DNA of 38,669 nt, taken from the NCBI GenBank assembly GCA_900771365.1, contig CAAGNU010000019.1:1-38669 (forward strand), read 5' to 3'. The notes beneath the pieces are model-generated. The model ran no database searches, was not told the DNA's origin, and worked only from the letters and a program-made list of their open reading frames with translations. A program made the translations under genes and the position numbers. Shown piece after piece: positions 15,993 to 23,665 of the stretch. This DNA is from Bacteroidales bacterium. GTDB lineage: Bacteria > Bacteroidota > Bacteroidia > Bacteroidales > P3. Each line of letters begins with the position of its first letter. Within the stretch, counting starts at the first letter, position 1.

Positions 15993-16766
15993 TTATAGTT
16001 TGTTATGTTTAATCACACCCGCGGCAACATCCTTGTTTAGGAAAGTATTGCTGTTGAGAACTTTTTCTATTTTGCGGTCATGCGTGGCATCAAGAAGCGC
16101 ATGAGCATAGACGTTGTTGTGCATATCCGTTCCCAGGAGCTCTACCCATCTGCGCTCTAATAACTCGTAAGCCTTACGGCGACAGCTCTCGCCATAGAAG
16201 CCTGTAAGGGAAAGGATGTTCACTTGGAACATGACTCCCATCTCTTTGAAACGCTCCAAGAGTTTCGACGAAGGATTGAGATAAGGATAGCGCTCGGGGT
16301 GGGCAAGAATGATATCATAGCCCTTCATCTGCAGGTTGAAGAACTTTTCTTCCAAACCCATTACCTGCTGATGAAGCGAAAACTCGGTCAGCACGTAATG
16401 GTCTATAATGCGGAGAAAACGAGGATTGGCGACACGCTGATCAAAAATCGCATCCACACGGTACTCGCCAGCAATGCCGATAAGCTCAACGCCGTTATAG
16501 TCCTCCTGCCGAGCGACAGCATCTTTCAGGACGCTGAAACGCTTGCGGATATCGTCCTCATCATTGGGATAACGCGGATATTGGAAATGCGGGGTACATA
16601 CCGCCTTGGAAAATCCAGCTGCCTTCATCATGTCTAAGCAGGCAAAAGTCTCTTCAAAAGAGCTGGAGCCATCATCCACGCATGGAAGCAGATGACAATG
16701 TATGTCTGCCTCCAAAGCTTCAAAAATGGGCCTTGGTGCTTTATTCTTATGGAAAAAATTAAACAT
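15993..16766 (-). CDS. CpsB/YwqE-type PHP-domain tyrosine-protein phosphatase
   Basis: The 257-residue protein has a PHP metal-dependent fold. DIHCHLLPCVDDG (residues 21-33) supplies two metal-binding histidines, VCTPHF a third, ILAHPERY a fourth, and LLGTDMHN the final Asp/His pair. This arrangement is that of the CpsB/Wzb-like phosphatases that dephosphorylate bacterial tyrosine kinases of capsule and exopolysaccharide export. No kinase or glycan genes are visible in the window, so the partner must lie elsewhere. It sits between murA (17 bp upstream) and purB (25 bp downstream). Confidence 0.85.
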   Translation of the reverse strand: MFNFFHKNKAPRPIFEALEADIHCHLLPCVDDGSSSFEETFACLDMMKAAGFSKAVCTPHFQYPRYPNDEDDIRKRFSVLKDAVARQEDYNGVELIGIAGEYRVDAIFDQRVANPRFLRIIDHYVLTEFSLHQQVMGLEEKFFNLQMKGYDIILAHPERYPYLNPSSKLLERFKEMGVMFQVNILSLTGFYGESCRRKAYELLERRWVELLGTDMHNNVYAHALLDATHDRKIEKVLNSNTFLNKDVAAGVIKHNKL

Positions 16767-16783
16767 AACCTATAATAATATAA

Positions 16784-18112
16784 CTATTCTTCTATTCTCT
16801 TAATTTCAGCACCTAAAAGGCGGAGACGTTCGTCGATGTGCTGGTAGCCGCGGTCAATCTGCTCAATGTTGTCGATACGGCTCGTGCCTTCAGCCGAAAG
16901 GGCGGCGATAAGCAAAGCCACACCCGCCCTGATATCGGGCGAAGACATGCGCACACCACGAAGGCTATGCTCGTGGTCGAGACCGATAACCGTAGCACGG
17001 TGAGGATCGCAGAGGATAATCTGCGCACCCATGTCAATAAGTTTGTCCACAAAGAAGAGGCGGCTCTCAAACATCTTCTGATGTATGAGCACGCTGCCTC
17101 GAGCTTGAGTGGCCACAACGAGGGCGATACTAATCAAGTCGGGCGTAAACCCCGGCCAGGGAGCGTCTGCCACGGTCATGATAGAGCCATCCATGAAACG
17201 CTCAATCTCATAATGGTCGTGCCCAGGGATGAAAAGGTCGTCGCCTTTCTGCCACACCTCTACGCCCAGACGGCGAAACACCTGCGGAATAAGGCCGAGA
17301 TGCTGGATGCCGACATTGCGGATAGTGAGGTCGCTACGCGTCATAGCAGCCATGCCGATGAAGGAGCCCACCTCAATCATGTCGGGCAGCAGCCGATGTG
17401 TGCAGCCATGCAGTTCGCCCACGCCTTCGATATTCAGCAGGTTCGAGCCGATGCCGCTAATCTTGGCGCCCATATTGTTGAGCATCGTGCATAGCTGGTA
17501 GACGTAAGGCTCGCAGGCTGCGTTCATGATAGTCGTAGAGCCTGGGGCAAGCACGGAAGCCATGACGATGTTGGCCGTACCCGTAACGGAAGCCTCATCA
17601 AGGAGCATATAGCAGCCTTTGAGACTGTTTGCTGTGACATGGTAGCCATCAAAGCGATAGGTAACCGTTGCACCCAGCTTCTCCATGCCGAGGAAATGAG
17701 TGTCGAGACGCCGGCGTCCGATTTTATCGCCTCCCGGCTGTGGCACTACGGCACGCCCATAGCGGGAGAGCAACGGCCCCACCACCATGATAGAGCCTCG
17801 GAGCGCAGCAGCCTGACGGGCAAATTCCTCGCTCTCCAAAGCATCGAGGTTGACTTCATCGGCTTGGAACTCGAAACTACGCCCCTCTGTGAGCAGCTTG
17901 CTGTCGTCGTTCAGCTGCCGCACCTTCACACCCAGAAGCTTCAGCAAGTTAATGAGTTTGTTCACATCGCGAATGTCGGGGATGTTTTCTATGACAACCT
18001 TTTCGCTCGTCAGCAGCACGGCACAGATCACCTGCAAGGCCTCGTTCTTGGCACCCTGCGGATAAATCTCTCCGTTAAGCCGATGTCCACCTATAATTTC
18101 GAATGATGACAT
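16784..18112 (-). CDS. murA: UDP-N-acetylglucosamine 1-carboxyvinyltransferase
   Basis: This 442-residue enzyme catalyses the first committed step of peptidoglycan synthesis, adding enolpyruvate from PEP to UDP-GlcNAc. QGAKNEAL (residues 19-26) holds the Lys-Asn pair that binds substrate. The catalytic loop reads QPGGDKIGRRRLDTH, so the usual Cys (PGGC) is Asp129 (codon GAT at 17726-17728). That change makes MurA insensitive to fosfomycin in other bacteria. The remaining inside-out alpha/beta barrel motifs (for example PDIRAGVALLIAAL) are intact. It follows the DUF4290 gene by 76 bp and looks like part of the same operon. Confidence 0.97.
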   Translation of the reverse strand: MSSFEIIGGHRLNGEIYPQGAKNEALQVICAVLLTSEKVVIENIPDIRDVNKLINLLKLLGVKVRQLNDDSKLLTEGRSFEFQADEVNLDALESEEFARQAAALRGSIMVVGPLLSRYGRAVVPQPGGDKIGRRRLDTHFLGMEKLGATVTYRFDGYHVTANSLKGCYMLLDEASVTGTANIVMASVLAPGSTTIMNAACEPYVYQLCTMLNNMGAKISGIGSNLLNIEGVGELHGCTHRLLPDMIEVGSFIGMAAMTRSDLTIRNVGIQHLGLIPQVFRRLGVEVWQKGDDLFIPGHDHYEIERFMDGSIMTVADAPWPGFTPDLISIALVVATQARGSVLIHQKMFESRLFFVDKLIDMGAQIILCDPHRATVIGLDHEHSLRGVRMSSPDIRAGVALLIAALSAEGTSRIDNIEQIDRGYQHIDERLRLLGAEIKRIEE

Positions 18113-18188
18113 ACTACTATTTTTTTAGGTTTTTGTCGCGGCAATTCATCTAAGTCTCTGCTTCCCCCTATCTCGCGACGTTTTTCAA

Positions 18189-18827
18189 TTAATTCTTAAA
18201 CTCATTTTTCGAAGACTTCTTCTTCTTCTTTTTCTTCTTGTGGGTGCCGTTTGCACGACGCTCTTCAGAGGTGCCGCGGAGATAGTCGCGGAAATCGTAG
18301 TACTCAAACGATTCTGGCAGCGTGACACTATTGCCTGACATCACTTCAAGCTGGCGGGTGATGAGTTCGTCTTCAACCGTATCGTTGTTCCAAATCAAAT
18401 AGTCGCGCTTCATAGCGTGAGCGATGAGGCTCAGTGCTTCGTCGCGCTCCTCCCCTTCGGGATATTCCGCAACACGTTTCACCATTCGCTCCATGACAGA
18501 ACCATAATGACGATAATGCACCTGCCCTTGCTTATAGGCTAGAGCCTGGGGCTTGAAATCAACATTCTCCTCAGGCGTGATCTCGTATGGCACGTCCACA
18601 TCAAGATCCCAATTTGCCATAATCATCAGGTGAACCCAATACTTACGGCGATAGTCCTCAGTAGCCTTCTCATCGTTGGCTATGCGTGCCATCGTGTCCA
18701 CAATAGCTGTGGCCATGATGGTACGGCGCTCGCGGTCCGGCTCGTTCTTGATGTGCTGGATTAGGTTGTATATGTTGCGTCCGTAGTCGTTAATCTTCAA
18801 ATGTTCTCTCTGCGTATTATACTGCAT
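18189..18827 (-). CDS. DUF4290 family protein
   Basis: The protein has 212 residues and matches the Bacteroidetes-specific DUF4290 family, which is often found directly upstream of murA. The main part is helical and soluble (YGRNIYNLIQHIKNEPDRERR, DYRRKYWVHLMIMANWDLDVD) without a signal peptide. The extreme C-terminus is a run of eight lysines followed by SSKNEF, perhaps a nucleic-acid or membrane contact. The function is unknown. The steady genomic link with murA hints at a cell-envelope or growth role, which is inference. Confidence 0.85.
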   Translation of the reverse strand: MQYNTQREHLKINDYGRNIYNLIQHIKNEPDRERRTIMATAIVDTMARIANDEKATEDYRRKYWVHLMIMANWDLDVDVPYEITPEENVDFKPQALAYKQGQVHYRHYGSVMERMVKRVAEYPEGEERDEALSLIAHAMKRDYLIWNNDTVEDELITRQLEVMSGNSVTLPESFEYYDFRDYLRGTSEERRANGTHKKKKKKKKSSKNEFKN

Positions 18828-18860
18828 AAAATATTTAGTTCTTTAATACTATAATTCATT

Positions 18861-19553
18861 TTAATAATACCAGCCTCCCCAGTAAGGCGACGCCATGCCC
18901 CAGGCACAAGGCATGCCGCCCATACCCCAGGCGCCATGACCTGTCATGAAAGCGTCATGCCACATATAGGGCAGTGCCCCGCCCCGATCGCGCATAACGG
19001 TGACCGAAAGATGGAGGAAGTTGTCATTTTTGAAACGGAAGGCAGCCTCAGCCGTAAGTGCTGTGATTGAGACGTCGAGGTCGTTGCCGTTCGTGAAGGC
19101 GTAGATGGGGGCATAGCTGCCGCCGAGATGATAGAGCGTGGCGGCAAGCCACACATTGTCGTTCACTTGATACTCAGCGCCGAGATGCACACCTACCATA
19201 CCCGTGCCACCATTGTTGCGATAAGGCGCCAGATTGCGGACAGGTGCCGGAGAGGCAAAAACCTTGTCGACTCCGAAATCGGAAATGACGCGGAAGCCGC
19301 CGTTCACAGTCAAACGGTCGTTGGGGCGATACGACAGCGAAGGTGCCACGGAAGTGAAGACACGGCTGTCACCAAAGGAACTGGAAAAAAATCCCGTCCC
19401 GACCGAGAGGTGCGGCTCCCAGCGGGGGAAGGAAATCGTGTCGAAATCCTCTACGGTGTCGAACACAGCTTCATGGTACGGTCTCCACTGTGCCCACAAA
19501 TTGAGCGACCCCATCATGAGCACAGCTGCTACAATATATCTTATCGTCTTCAT
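18861..19553 (-). CDS. secreted barrel-like protein of unknown function
   Basis: The 230-residue protein has a Sec signal peptide (MKTIRYIVAAVLMMGSLNLWAQ). The mature part shows alternating strands (HLSVGTGFFSSSFGD, SLSYRPNDRLTVNGGFRVISDFG, LGAEYQVNDNVWLAATLYHLGG, AEAAFRFKNDNFLHLSVTVM), as in small outer-membrane barrels. The C-terminal 40 residues are unusually rich in Gly, Met and Trp and end in WGGWYY. It lies 16 bp before the pseudouridine synthase stop/start region and 33 bp from the DUF4290 gene, so it is embedded in an otherwise cytoplasmic operon. I do not recognise the family. Confidence 0.65.
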   Translation of the reverse strand: MKTIRYIVAAVLMMGSLNLWAQWRPYHEAVFDTVEDFDTISFPRWEPHLSVGTGFFSSSFGDSRVFTSVAPSLSYRPNDRLTVNGGFRVISDFGVDKVFASPAPVRNLAPYRNNGGTGMVGVHLGAEYQVNDNVWLAATLYHLGGSYAPIYAFTNGNDLDVSITALTAEAAFRFKNDNFLHLSVTVMRDRGGALPYMWHDAFMTGHGAWGMGGMPCAWGMASPYWGGWYY

Positions 19554-19569
19554 AATCTCTTTGATTTCG

Positions 19570-20439
19570 TTAAAGTTCCATCAGTTTCTCAAACGAGGTG
19601 GGATACGGCGTCTCAAACACCAGCTTCCTGCCCGTGACAGGATGGGTGAAACCGAGACGGAAAGCGTGCAGCGCCAAGCGGTTGATGGGCGAGACATCAT
19701 CCTTGTAGCCATACATAGGGTCGTGTACCACGGGATGCTTCTCCTCTCGGAGATGCACGCGGATCTGGTTGCGGCGCCCCGTGTCGAGTCTCAGCTCCAC
19801 AAGAGAATAGCGGCGACTTGTGCGGACAACCTTGTAATGCGTCACGGCCAGTTTGCCTCCGTTATCAGTCGGCGAAGAAAGCACGCAGTACTCCCCGTCT
19901 GTGAGCCACGATTTGATAGTGCCCTTCTCGGGTTCCAGCTTGCCCCAGGCCACAGCCACATAGGCGCGGTCCGACACCAGCCCCTTCCAATCGGCCTCGA
20001 AACGCTGTGAGACCTCTTTGGATTTCGACACCACCATCAGTCCCGAAGTGTCGCGATCGAGACGGTGTACGATATGGGCGTTGCAGCGTTGATGTGTCAG
20101 GCTCAAATAGCGGTTGAGCACCGTTATCACGGTTCTCTCGTTGGGTCTCTTACTATTAGAGAGCAGCCCCTCGTGCTTGTTCACCACAAAAAGGTGCTCG
20201 TCCTCATACACAATGTCGAGGTCGTGCGGCTTCAGCCGCTCTTTCCACCCCGCCTTCTCGATAGTGACCACCTGCCCAGGCTGGAGCGGGAAATTGTACT
20301 GGCTCACTCGGCGGCCATCAACGCAGACGTTGTGCGACAGCAGTTCCTTCACTTTCGAACGGTTGCTATCGGGCATCTGCTCCATCAAAAACTGGAGCAG
20401 CTCTTGTGACTCTCTTACTTTATATTCCGTCTGTTTCAT
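19570..20439 (-). CDS. RluA-family pseudouridine synthase
   Basis: The 289-residue protein has an N-terminal S4 RNA-binding domain (about residues 10-62, VKELLSHNVCVDGRRVSQYNFPLQPGQVV). The RluA catalytic domain follows, with HRLDRDTSG around catalytic Asp128, YEDEHLFVVNKHEGL upstream, and the LDTGRRNQIRVHL motif near residue 225. It isomerises uridine to pseudouridine in rRNA or tRNA, most likely 23S rRNA as for RluC/RluD. The exact site cannot be told. Its ATG (20437-20439) directly abuts the parS-like palindrome. Confidence 0.92.
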   Translation of the reverse strand: MKQTEYKVRESQELLQFLMEQMPDSNRSKVKELLSHNVCVDGRRVSQYNFPLQPGQVVTIEKAGWKERLKPHDLDIVYEDEHLFVVNKHEGLLSNSKRPNERTVITVLNRYLSLTHQRCNAHIVHRLDRDTSGLMVVSKSKEVSQRFEADWKGLVSDRAYVAVAWGKLEPEKGTIKSWLTDGEYCVLSSPTDNGGKLAVTHYKVVRTSRRYSLVELRLDTGRRNQIRVHLREEKHPVVHDPMYGYKDDVSPINRLALHAFRLGFTHPVTGRKLVFETPYPTSFEKLMEL

Positions 20440-20455
20440 TGTTTCACGTGAAACA
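20440..20455. promoter_or_regulatory. parS: parS-type ParB binding site
   Basis: TGTTTCACGTGAAACA is a perfect 16-bp palindrome identical to the consensus bacterial chromosomal parS sequence. ParB/Spo0J loads here and spreads to drive origin segregation. It lies right at the rluA-type start codon. Its position is about 2.2 kb from the candidate origin region, as expected for origin-proximal parS sites. Confidence 0.85.
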
Positions 20456-20483
20456 TTTATTTTTTACGTTATCAACAGGTTGG

Positions 20484-21017
20484 CTACAGGTTATCAACAC
20501 CCTCTCCCCCACTCTGCTCCTCGTTTTCATAGAGGTCCAAAAATTCATAACTATTGCCAACATTCTCTATAAATTTCATCATATCGGCATTGCTGATTAC
20601 CAAAGAGGCCGTGTTATCATTAGGATGAAAACTGACCTTGCCGGCTTCGCGCAACTTATTATCTACGAACAATGTCACCTCATGATTGACATCGTTCACC
20701 AAGGTAAAAAGCGACACCGAGCCAGGCCTCACGCCCAGATACCTCATCATCCTCTCGGGCGAAGCAAAAGAGAGCTTGCCCTGATGCAACTTATGCTCGA
20801 TATCATGGATGTCCATATTATGGCGCGAATCCATGATAACCAGATAGTGGCGGTTGCCCTTGTGGTTGCGGAAAAAGAGATTCTTGCACAAAACAGTCCC
20901 CTCGCCTCGATAGTACTGTGCAGCTATCTCAATGGTCGGAGCCTCGGGATGCTCATAGTAGTCGAAGCTGATGCCCAGCTTTTCAAGATAGTCATATACC
21001 TGTTGTTGTCCTCTCAT
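20484..21017 (-). CDS. prolyl-tRNA deacylase (ProX/PrdX type, YbaK fold)
   Basis: The 177-residue trans-editing protein belongs to the YbaK/ProX superfamily and hydrolyses mischarged alanyl-tRNA(Pro), preventing proline-to-alanine errors. The family Lys lies in TVLCKNLFFRNHKG (about residues 41-54). YLVIMDSRHNMDIHDIEHKL and the substrate loop GVRPGSVSLFTLVNDVNHEVTLFVD (residues 95-119) match the PrdX group. It lies about 50 bp downstream of nadA on the same strand. A GC-rich AAGCCG-containing core, related to the 756-849 repeats, sits in the spacer at 21042-21050. Confidence 0.88.
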   Translation of the reverse strand: MRGQQQVYDYLEKLGISFDYYEHPEAPTIEIAAQYYRGEGTVLCKNLFFRNHKGNRHYLVIMDSRHNMDIHDIEHKLHQGKLSFASPERMMRYLGVRPGSVSLFTLVNDVNHEVTLFVDNKLREAGKVSFHPNDNTASLVISNADMMKFIENVGNSYEFLDLYENEEQSGGEGVDNL

Positions 21018-21066
21018 CTCAATAACTTATATAACGGCGGCTTCCGCCTCTATTCATAATTTCCAA

Positions 21067-22011
21067 TTACTTAATGATGCCCAATTGTTTCGACATTTCC
21101 AGCATACGCACGATGGGCTTCTTGGCCTTCTCGATGATCTCGGGCGACATCACAATCTCGGGCGTCTCATCACGCAAGCATGCATAAAGGTTCTCCAAAG
21201 TATTCTGCTTCATATAGCCGCACTCGCAGGGGCATCCGTTAAGCGAAGTAACGGGGATAAAGCGCTTACTAGGATTGGCCTGCTGCATCTCGTATAAGAT
21301 GCCGCGCTCAGTACCCACGATAATAGTGTCGCTCGGCGAATTCTGAATATAAGTCAGCATAGCCTTAGTGCTGCCCACAAAGTCGGCCACATCCAAAAGC
21401 TCCTTGCGGCATTCGGGATGAGCCACCACGGGCACTCCTGGATTCTCAGCCTTCAACTTCAGCACAGTCTCAGCCCTCAAAGCGTCATGAACCGTGCAAC
21501 ATCCGTCCCAAAGCACCATCTCGCGACCCGTCACGCGGTTGATATACCCGCCCAGATTACGGTCTGGAGCAAAAATAATCTTCTGATCCTCAGGCAGCGA
21601 ACGCACAAGTTTCTCAGCATTGCCCGAAGTGCAGATAAGGTCGGACATAGCCTTGATCTCAGCCGAACAATTCACATACGAAATCACAATATGGTCGGGA
21701 TACTGCGCCTTAAAGCGGGCAAACTCCTCGCCCCCGCAGCACTCAGCCAAAGAACACGTCGCCGTCATGTCGGGCAACAGCACCTTGCGGCCAGGGTTAA
21801 GAATCTTAGCCGTCTCAGCCATGAAATGCACACCGCAGAAAACAATGATGTCATTATCGCACATCTGAGCCTTCTGAGCCAGGGCAAGGCTGTCGCCTAC
21901 AAAGTCCGAGAGCTCCTGAATTTCGTCACGCTGATAATAATGGCCGAGAATTACGGCATTCTTTTCTTTCTTGAGGCGCAGGATTTCCTGCTTGAGAGAT
22001 TTTGTATCCAT
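21067..22011 (-). CDS. nadA: quinolinate synthase A
   Basis: The 314-residue iron-sulfur enzyme condenses iminoaspartate with dihydroxyacetone phosphate to quinolinate, the precursor of NAD. Motifs include GHYYQRDEIQ (23-32), CGVHFMAETAKILNP (59-73), the ATCSLAECC segment (Cys86), DGCCTVH (Cys171/172), AHPEC and CECGYMKQNTLENLY. The three cluster ligands are probably Cys86, Cys171 or 172, and Cys264. The protein is of the short NadA type. No nadB or nadC is adjacent, so NAD synthesis genes are scattered (nadK lies 10 kb away). It borders the AT-rich gap, with its own -7 box upstream. Confidence 0.96.
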   Translation of the reverse strand: MDTKSLKQEILRLKKEKNAVILGHYYQRDEIQELSDFVGDSLALAQKAQMCDNDIIVFCGVHFMAETAKILNPGRKVLLPDMTATCSLAECCGGEEFARFKAQYPDHIVISYVNCSAEIKAMSDLICTSGNAEKLVRSLPEDQKIIFAPDRNLGGYINRVTGREMVLWDGCCTVHDALRAETVLKLKAENPGVPVVAHPECRKELLDVADFVGSTKAMLTYIQNSPSDTIIVGTERGILYEMQQANPSKRFIPVTSLNGCPCECGYMKQNTLENLYACLRDETPEIVMSPEIIEKAKKPIVRMLEMSKQLGIIK

Positions 22012-22108
22012 AGTCTGTCAAAATTGTGTGGCTACAGCAAGTCTATACCATGTTTACACGCCATATTCTCACCTACTTCCACCTTTTTGAATATACATAT
22101 TCGATTTG

Positions 22109-22116
22109 CAAAGATA
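22109..22116 (-). promoter_or_regulatory. -7 promoter box of nadA
   Basis: TATCTTTG matches TAnnTTTG about 100 bp before the nadA ATG. A TTTG lies 16 bp upstream and a TTTT 19 bp upstream, so the -33 element is weak. Confidence 0.6.
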
Positions 22117-22246
22117 CAAAAATATTTGCGACCAAAAAAGAAATAATATTATAAATAATTCTAATAATAATCTAAATAACCTACATTCAATCACATACAA
22201 AATACTGGAAAATCTCTCTCCCCCTCATCCCAACTCCTCTCCCCTA

Positions 22247-22267
22247 CCCTTTCTCTACGAGAAAGGG
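22247..22267. repeat. perfect 9-bp hairpin CCCTTTCTC/GAGAAAGGG
   Basis: A perfect stem with the 3-nt loop TAC sits in a pyrimidine-rich tract (22210-22280), followed by a run of A. It resembles the CCCCTTT/AAAGGGG hairpin at 42-58. No neighbouring gene ends here, so a terminator role is unclear. Confidence 0.45.
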
Positions 22268-22499
22268 TCGCGCCCCTTAAAAAAACCTTTCCGCCAAAGT
22301 TCACAAAAACATAAGAAAAACAACCGCATGGACAACTAAAAATCCAGCAAGGACAACCTTAAGGCCAATTAATAAATGCAACAATGACTGGCTCGAAATC
22401 CAAGTTTCAAATGTTAAAATCCGACCTTTCCTCGCCCTAAAATCATCCATCCATAAAATGCTAAAATTAACAAAACTCTCGCCCTAAAAAAGTCAAAAG

Positions 22500-22543
22500 C
22501 ACCTCCACCCTTCCTTCGCTCTTCCTTCGCCCCACCCTCGCTC
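22500..22543 (-). repeat. 11-bp-period repeat, four units
   Basis: Read on the minus strand, four 11-mers run without gaps: GAGCGAGGGTG, GGGCGAAGGAA, GAGCGAAGGAA and GGGTGGAGGTG. This is the same family as at 3379, 9622, 27807 and 38001. Confidence 0.7.
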
Positions 22544-22680
22544 ACTAAGCCTATATAAGAGCGAAGCCACAGAACAGCAAGAAACAAATTTCTGCGGCTC
22601 ATAATTATGTTAAAAAATAGGTTAAAAACCAGCAATTTCGTGCCCGCTCGGAACTTTGAATAAGAAAAAAGAATCATTAA

Positions 22681-23160
22681 TCTTACAAATATAAGCAAAA
22701 AAATCGATATTTCCAAATCTCGATTTCCTTCTAAAAAAATTGTTATCCCTTTTTTTGTTTAAAACTATTTTTTCTTTTTAATGTGTGAATATTGTTAATA
22801 ACCACCATAATAGTCATTCATGGGCCGAAACGATATGAACAGATATGAACAATTTATGAGTTTGCAAGCACTTTGTTTTCAGTTCTTCCAAACTTGTCAA
22901 CATTTTCGGGAAGGCAATATGAACAGCCTTTTGTGAATAGCAAAAATCAAAGTTAGAAACGCACAATTTTGTTGAAAATCGATGAGAAAATGTGAGTTTT
23001 CAACATTCAAAAGGCCCAAAATTTTTTTTCAAATCTTATTGACAACGTTATCAAACGCTTTTCAACAATCACGGTTGATATTTTTATTTCTTTGACTTTT
23101 ATGAAGATAGAAAGGCGGTGAAAAAGTTGTGCATAAATATATCGGTTTTATAATTAGCAA
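22681..23160. other. candidate chromosomal replication origin (oriC)
   Basis: This AT-rich, gene-free DNA lies between divergent nadA and rpiB. It contains TTGTCAACA (22894-22902), TTTTCAACA in both orientations (22970-22978, 22997-23005, 23059-23067) and TTATGCACA on the minus strand (23128-23136), which fits the TTWTNCACA DnaA-box rule. Tandem GATATGAACA copies occur at 22832-22851, with a third ATATGAACA at 22917-22925. A/T runs at 22681-22800 could be the unwinding element. Genes on both sides mostly point away, a parS site is 2.2 kb off and mnmG, often origin-proximal, is 9.5 kb off. dnaA is not in the window, and four of the boxes differ from TTATCCACA at the sixth base, so this stays a hypothesis. 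Confidence 0.5.
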
Positions 23161-23183
23161 TTTAGCAATTTGTCGTATCTTTG
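23153..23183 (+). promoter_or_regulatory. promoter of rpiB-deoC
   Basis: TATCTTTG (23176-23183) matches TAnnTTTG and TTAG (23153-23156) lies 19 bp upstream. The spacer has a TTAGCAAT direct repeat. The ATG follows 32 bp later. Confidence 0.7.
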
Positions 23184-23215
23184 CAAAATAAATAAAGTTA
23201 TAAACACGCTTGTTT

Positions 23216-23659
23216 ATGAAAGAAATTATTCCTATTGCATGTGACCACGCTGGCTTCGAATTGAAGGAGGTGGTGAAGAAACATCTTGCCGACCGTGGCT
23301 TTGAGGTGAAAGATTTTGGTACCAACAGCAATGAAAGTGTTGACTATCCGGATTTTGCACATCAAGTCGGTCGTGCTATCAATAATGGCGAATATCGTAG
23401 AGGCATTGTTATTTGTGGAAGCGGAAATGGTGTCCAAATGACTGTGAATAAATATCCTAATGTGCGCTGTGCTCTTTGTTGGACTGCCGAGATTGCTCAT
23501 CTTGGTCGCCAGCATAATGACTGTAACGTCATTTCTATGCCCGCCCGCTTCATTCCTCAGGAGACTGCTTTGGCCATCGTTGACGAGTATCTCGACACCG
23601 AGTTTGAAGGCGGACGCCATCAGCGCCGTGTTGAAAAGATTAACCAACTTCTTAAGTAG
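23216..23659 (+). CDS. rpiB: ribose-5-phosphate isomerase B
   Basis: The 147-residue RpiB/LacAB-family enzyme interconverts ribose 5-phosphate and ribulose 5-phosphate in the cytoplasm. ACDHAGFELK (residues 8-17) carries the Asp10-His11 pair, VICGSGNGVQM (65-75) holds the catalytic Cys67 and the phosphate-binding turn, and HLGRQHNDCNVISMPAR (95-111) completes the site. I use the ATG at 23216, because the TTG two codons earlier is very near the promoter and adds nothing to the fold. deoC follows after 6 bp, pairing pentose isomerisation with deoxyribose breakdown. Confidence 0.96.
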   Translation: MKEIIPIACDHAGFELKEVVKKHLADRGFEVKDFGTNSNESVDYPDFAHQVGRAINNGEYRRGIVICGSGNGVQMTVNKYPNVRCALCWTAEIAHLGRQHNDCNVISMPARFIPQETALAIVDEYLDTEFEGGRHQRRVEKINQLLK

Positions 23660-23665
23660 TCTTTG

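Noticed and set aside
14639..16012. 457-codon plus-strand frame opposite purB
   Set aside because: purB motifs are unambiguous on the minus strand, and the plus-strand product has none.
18200..18245. Lysine-codon run at the DUF4290 C-terminus as a frameshift or programmed slip site
   Set aside because: The codons are mixed AAG/AAA and the frame ends normally soon after. Lysine-rich tails occur in this kind of protein.
22414..22716. 100-codon minus-strand frame in the AT-rich gap
   Set aside because: It runs through the 11-bp-period repeat and low-complexity A/T DNA. The hydrophobic start is a by-product of T-rich codons.
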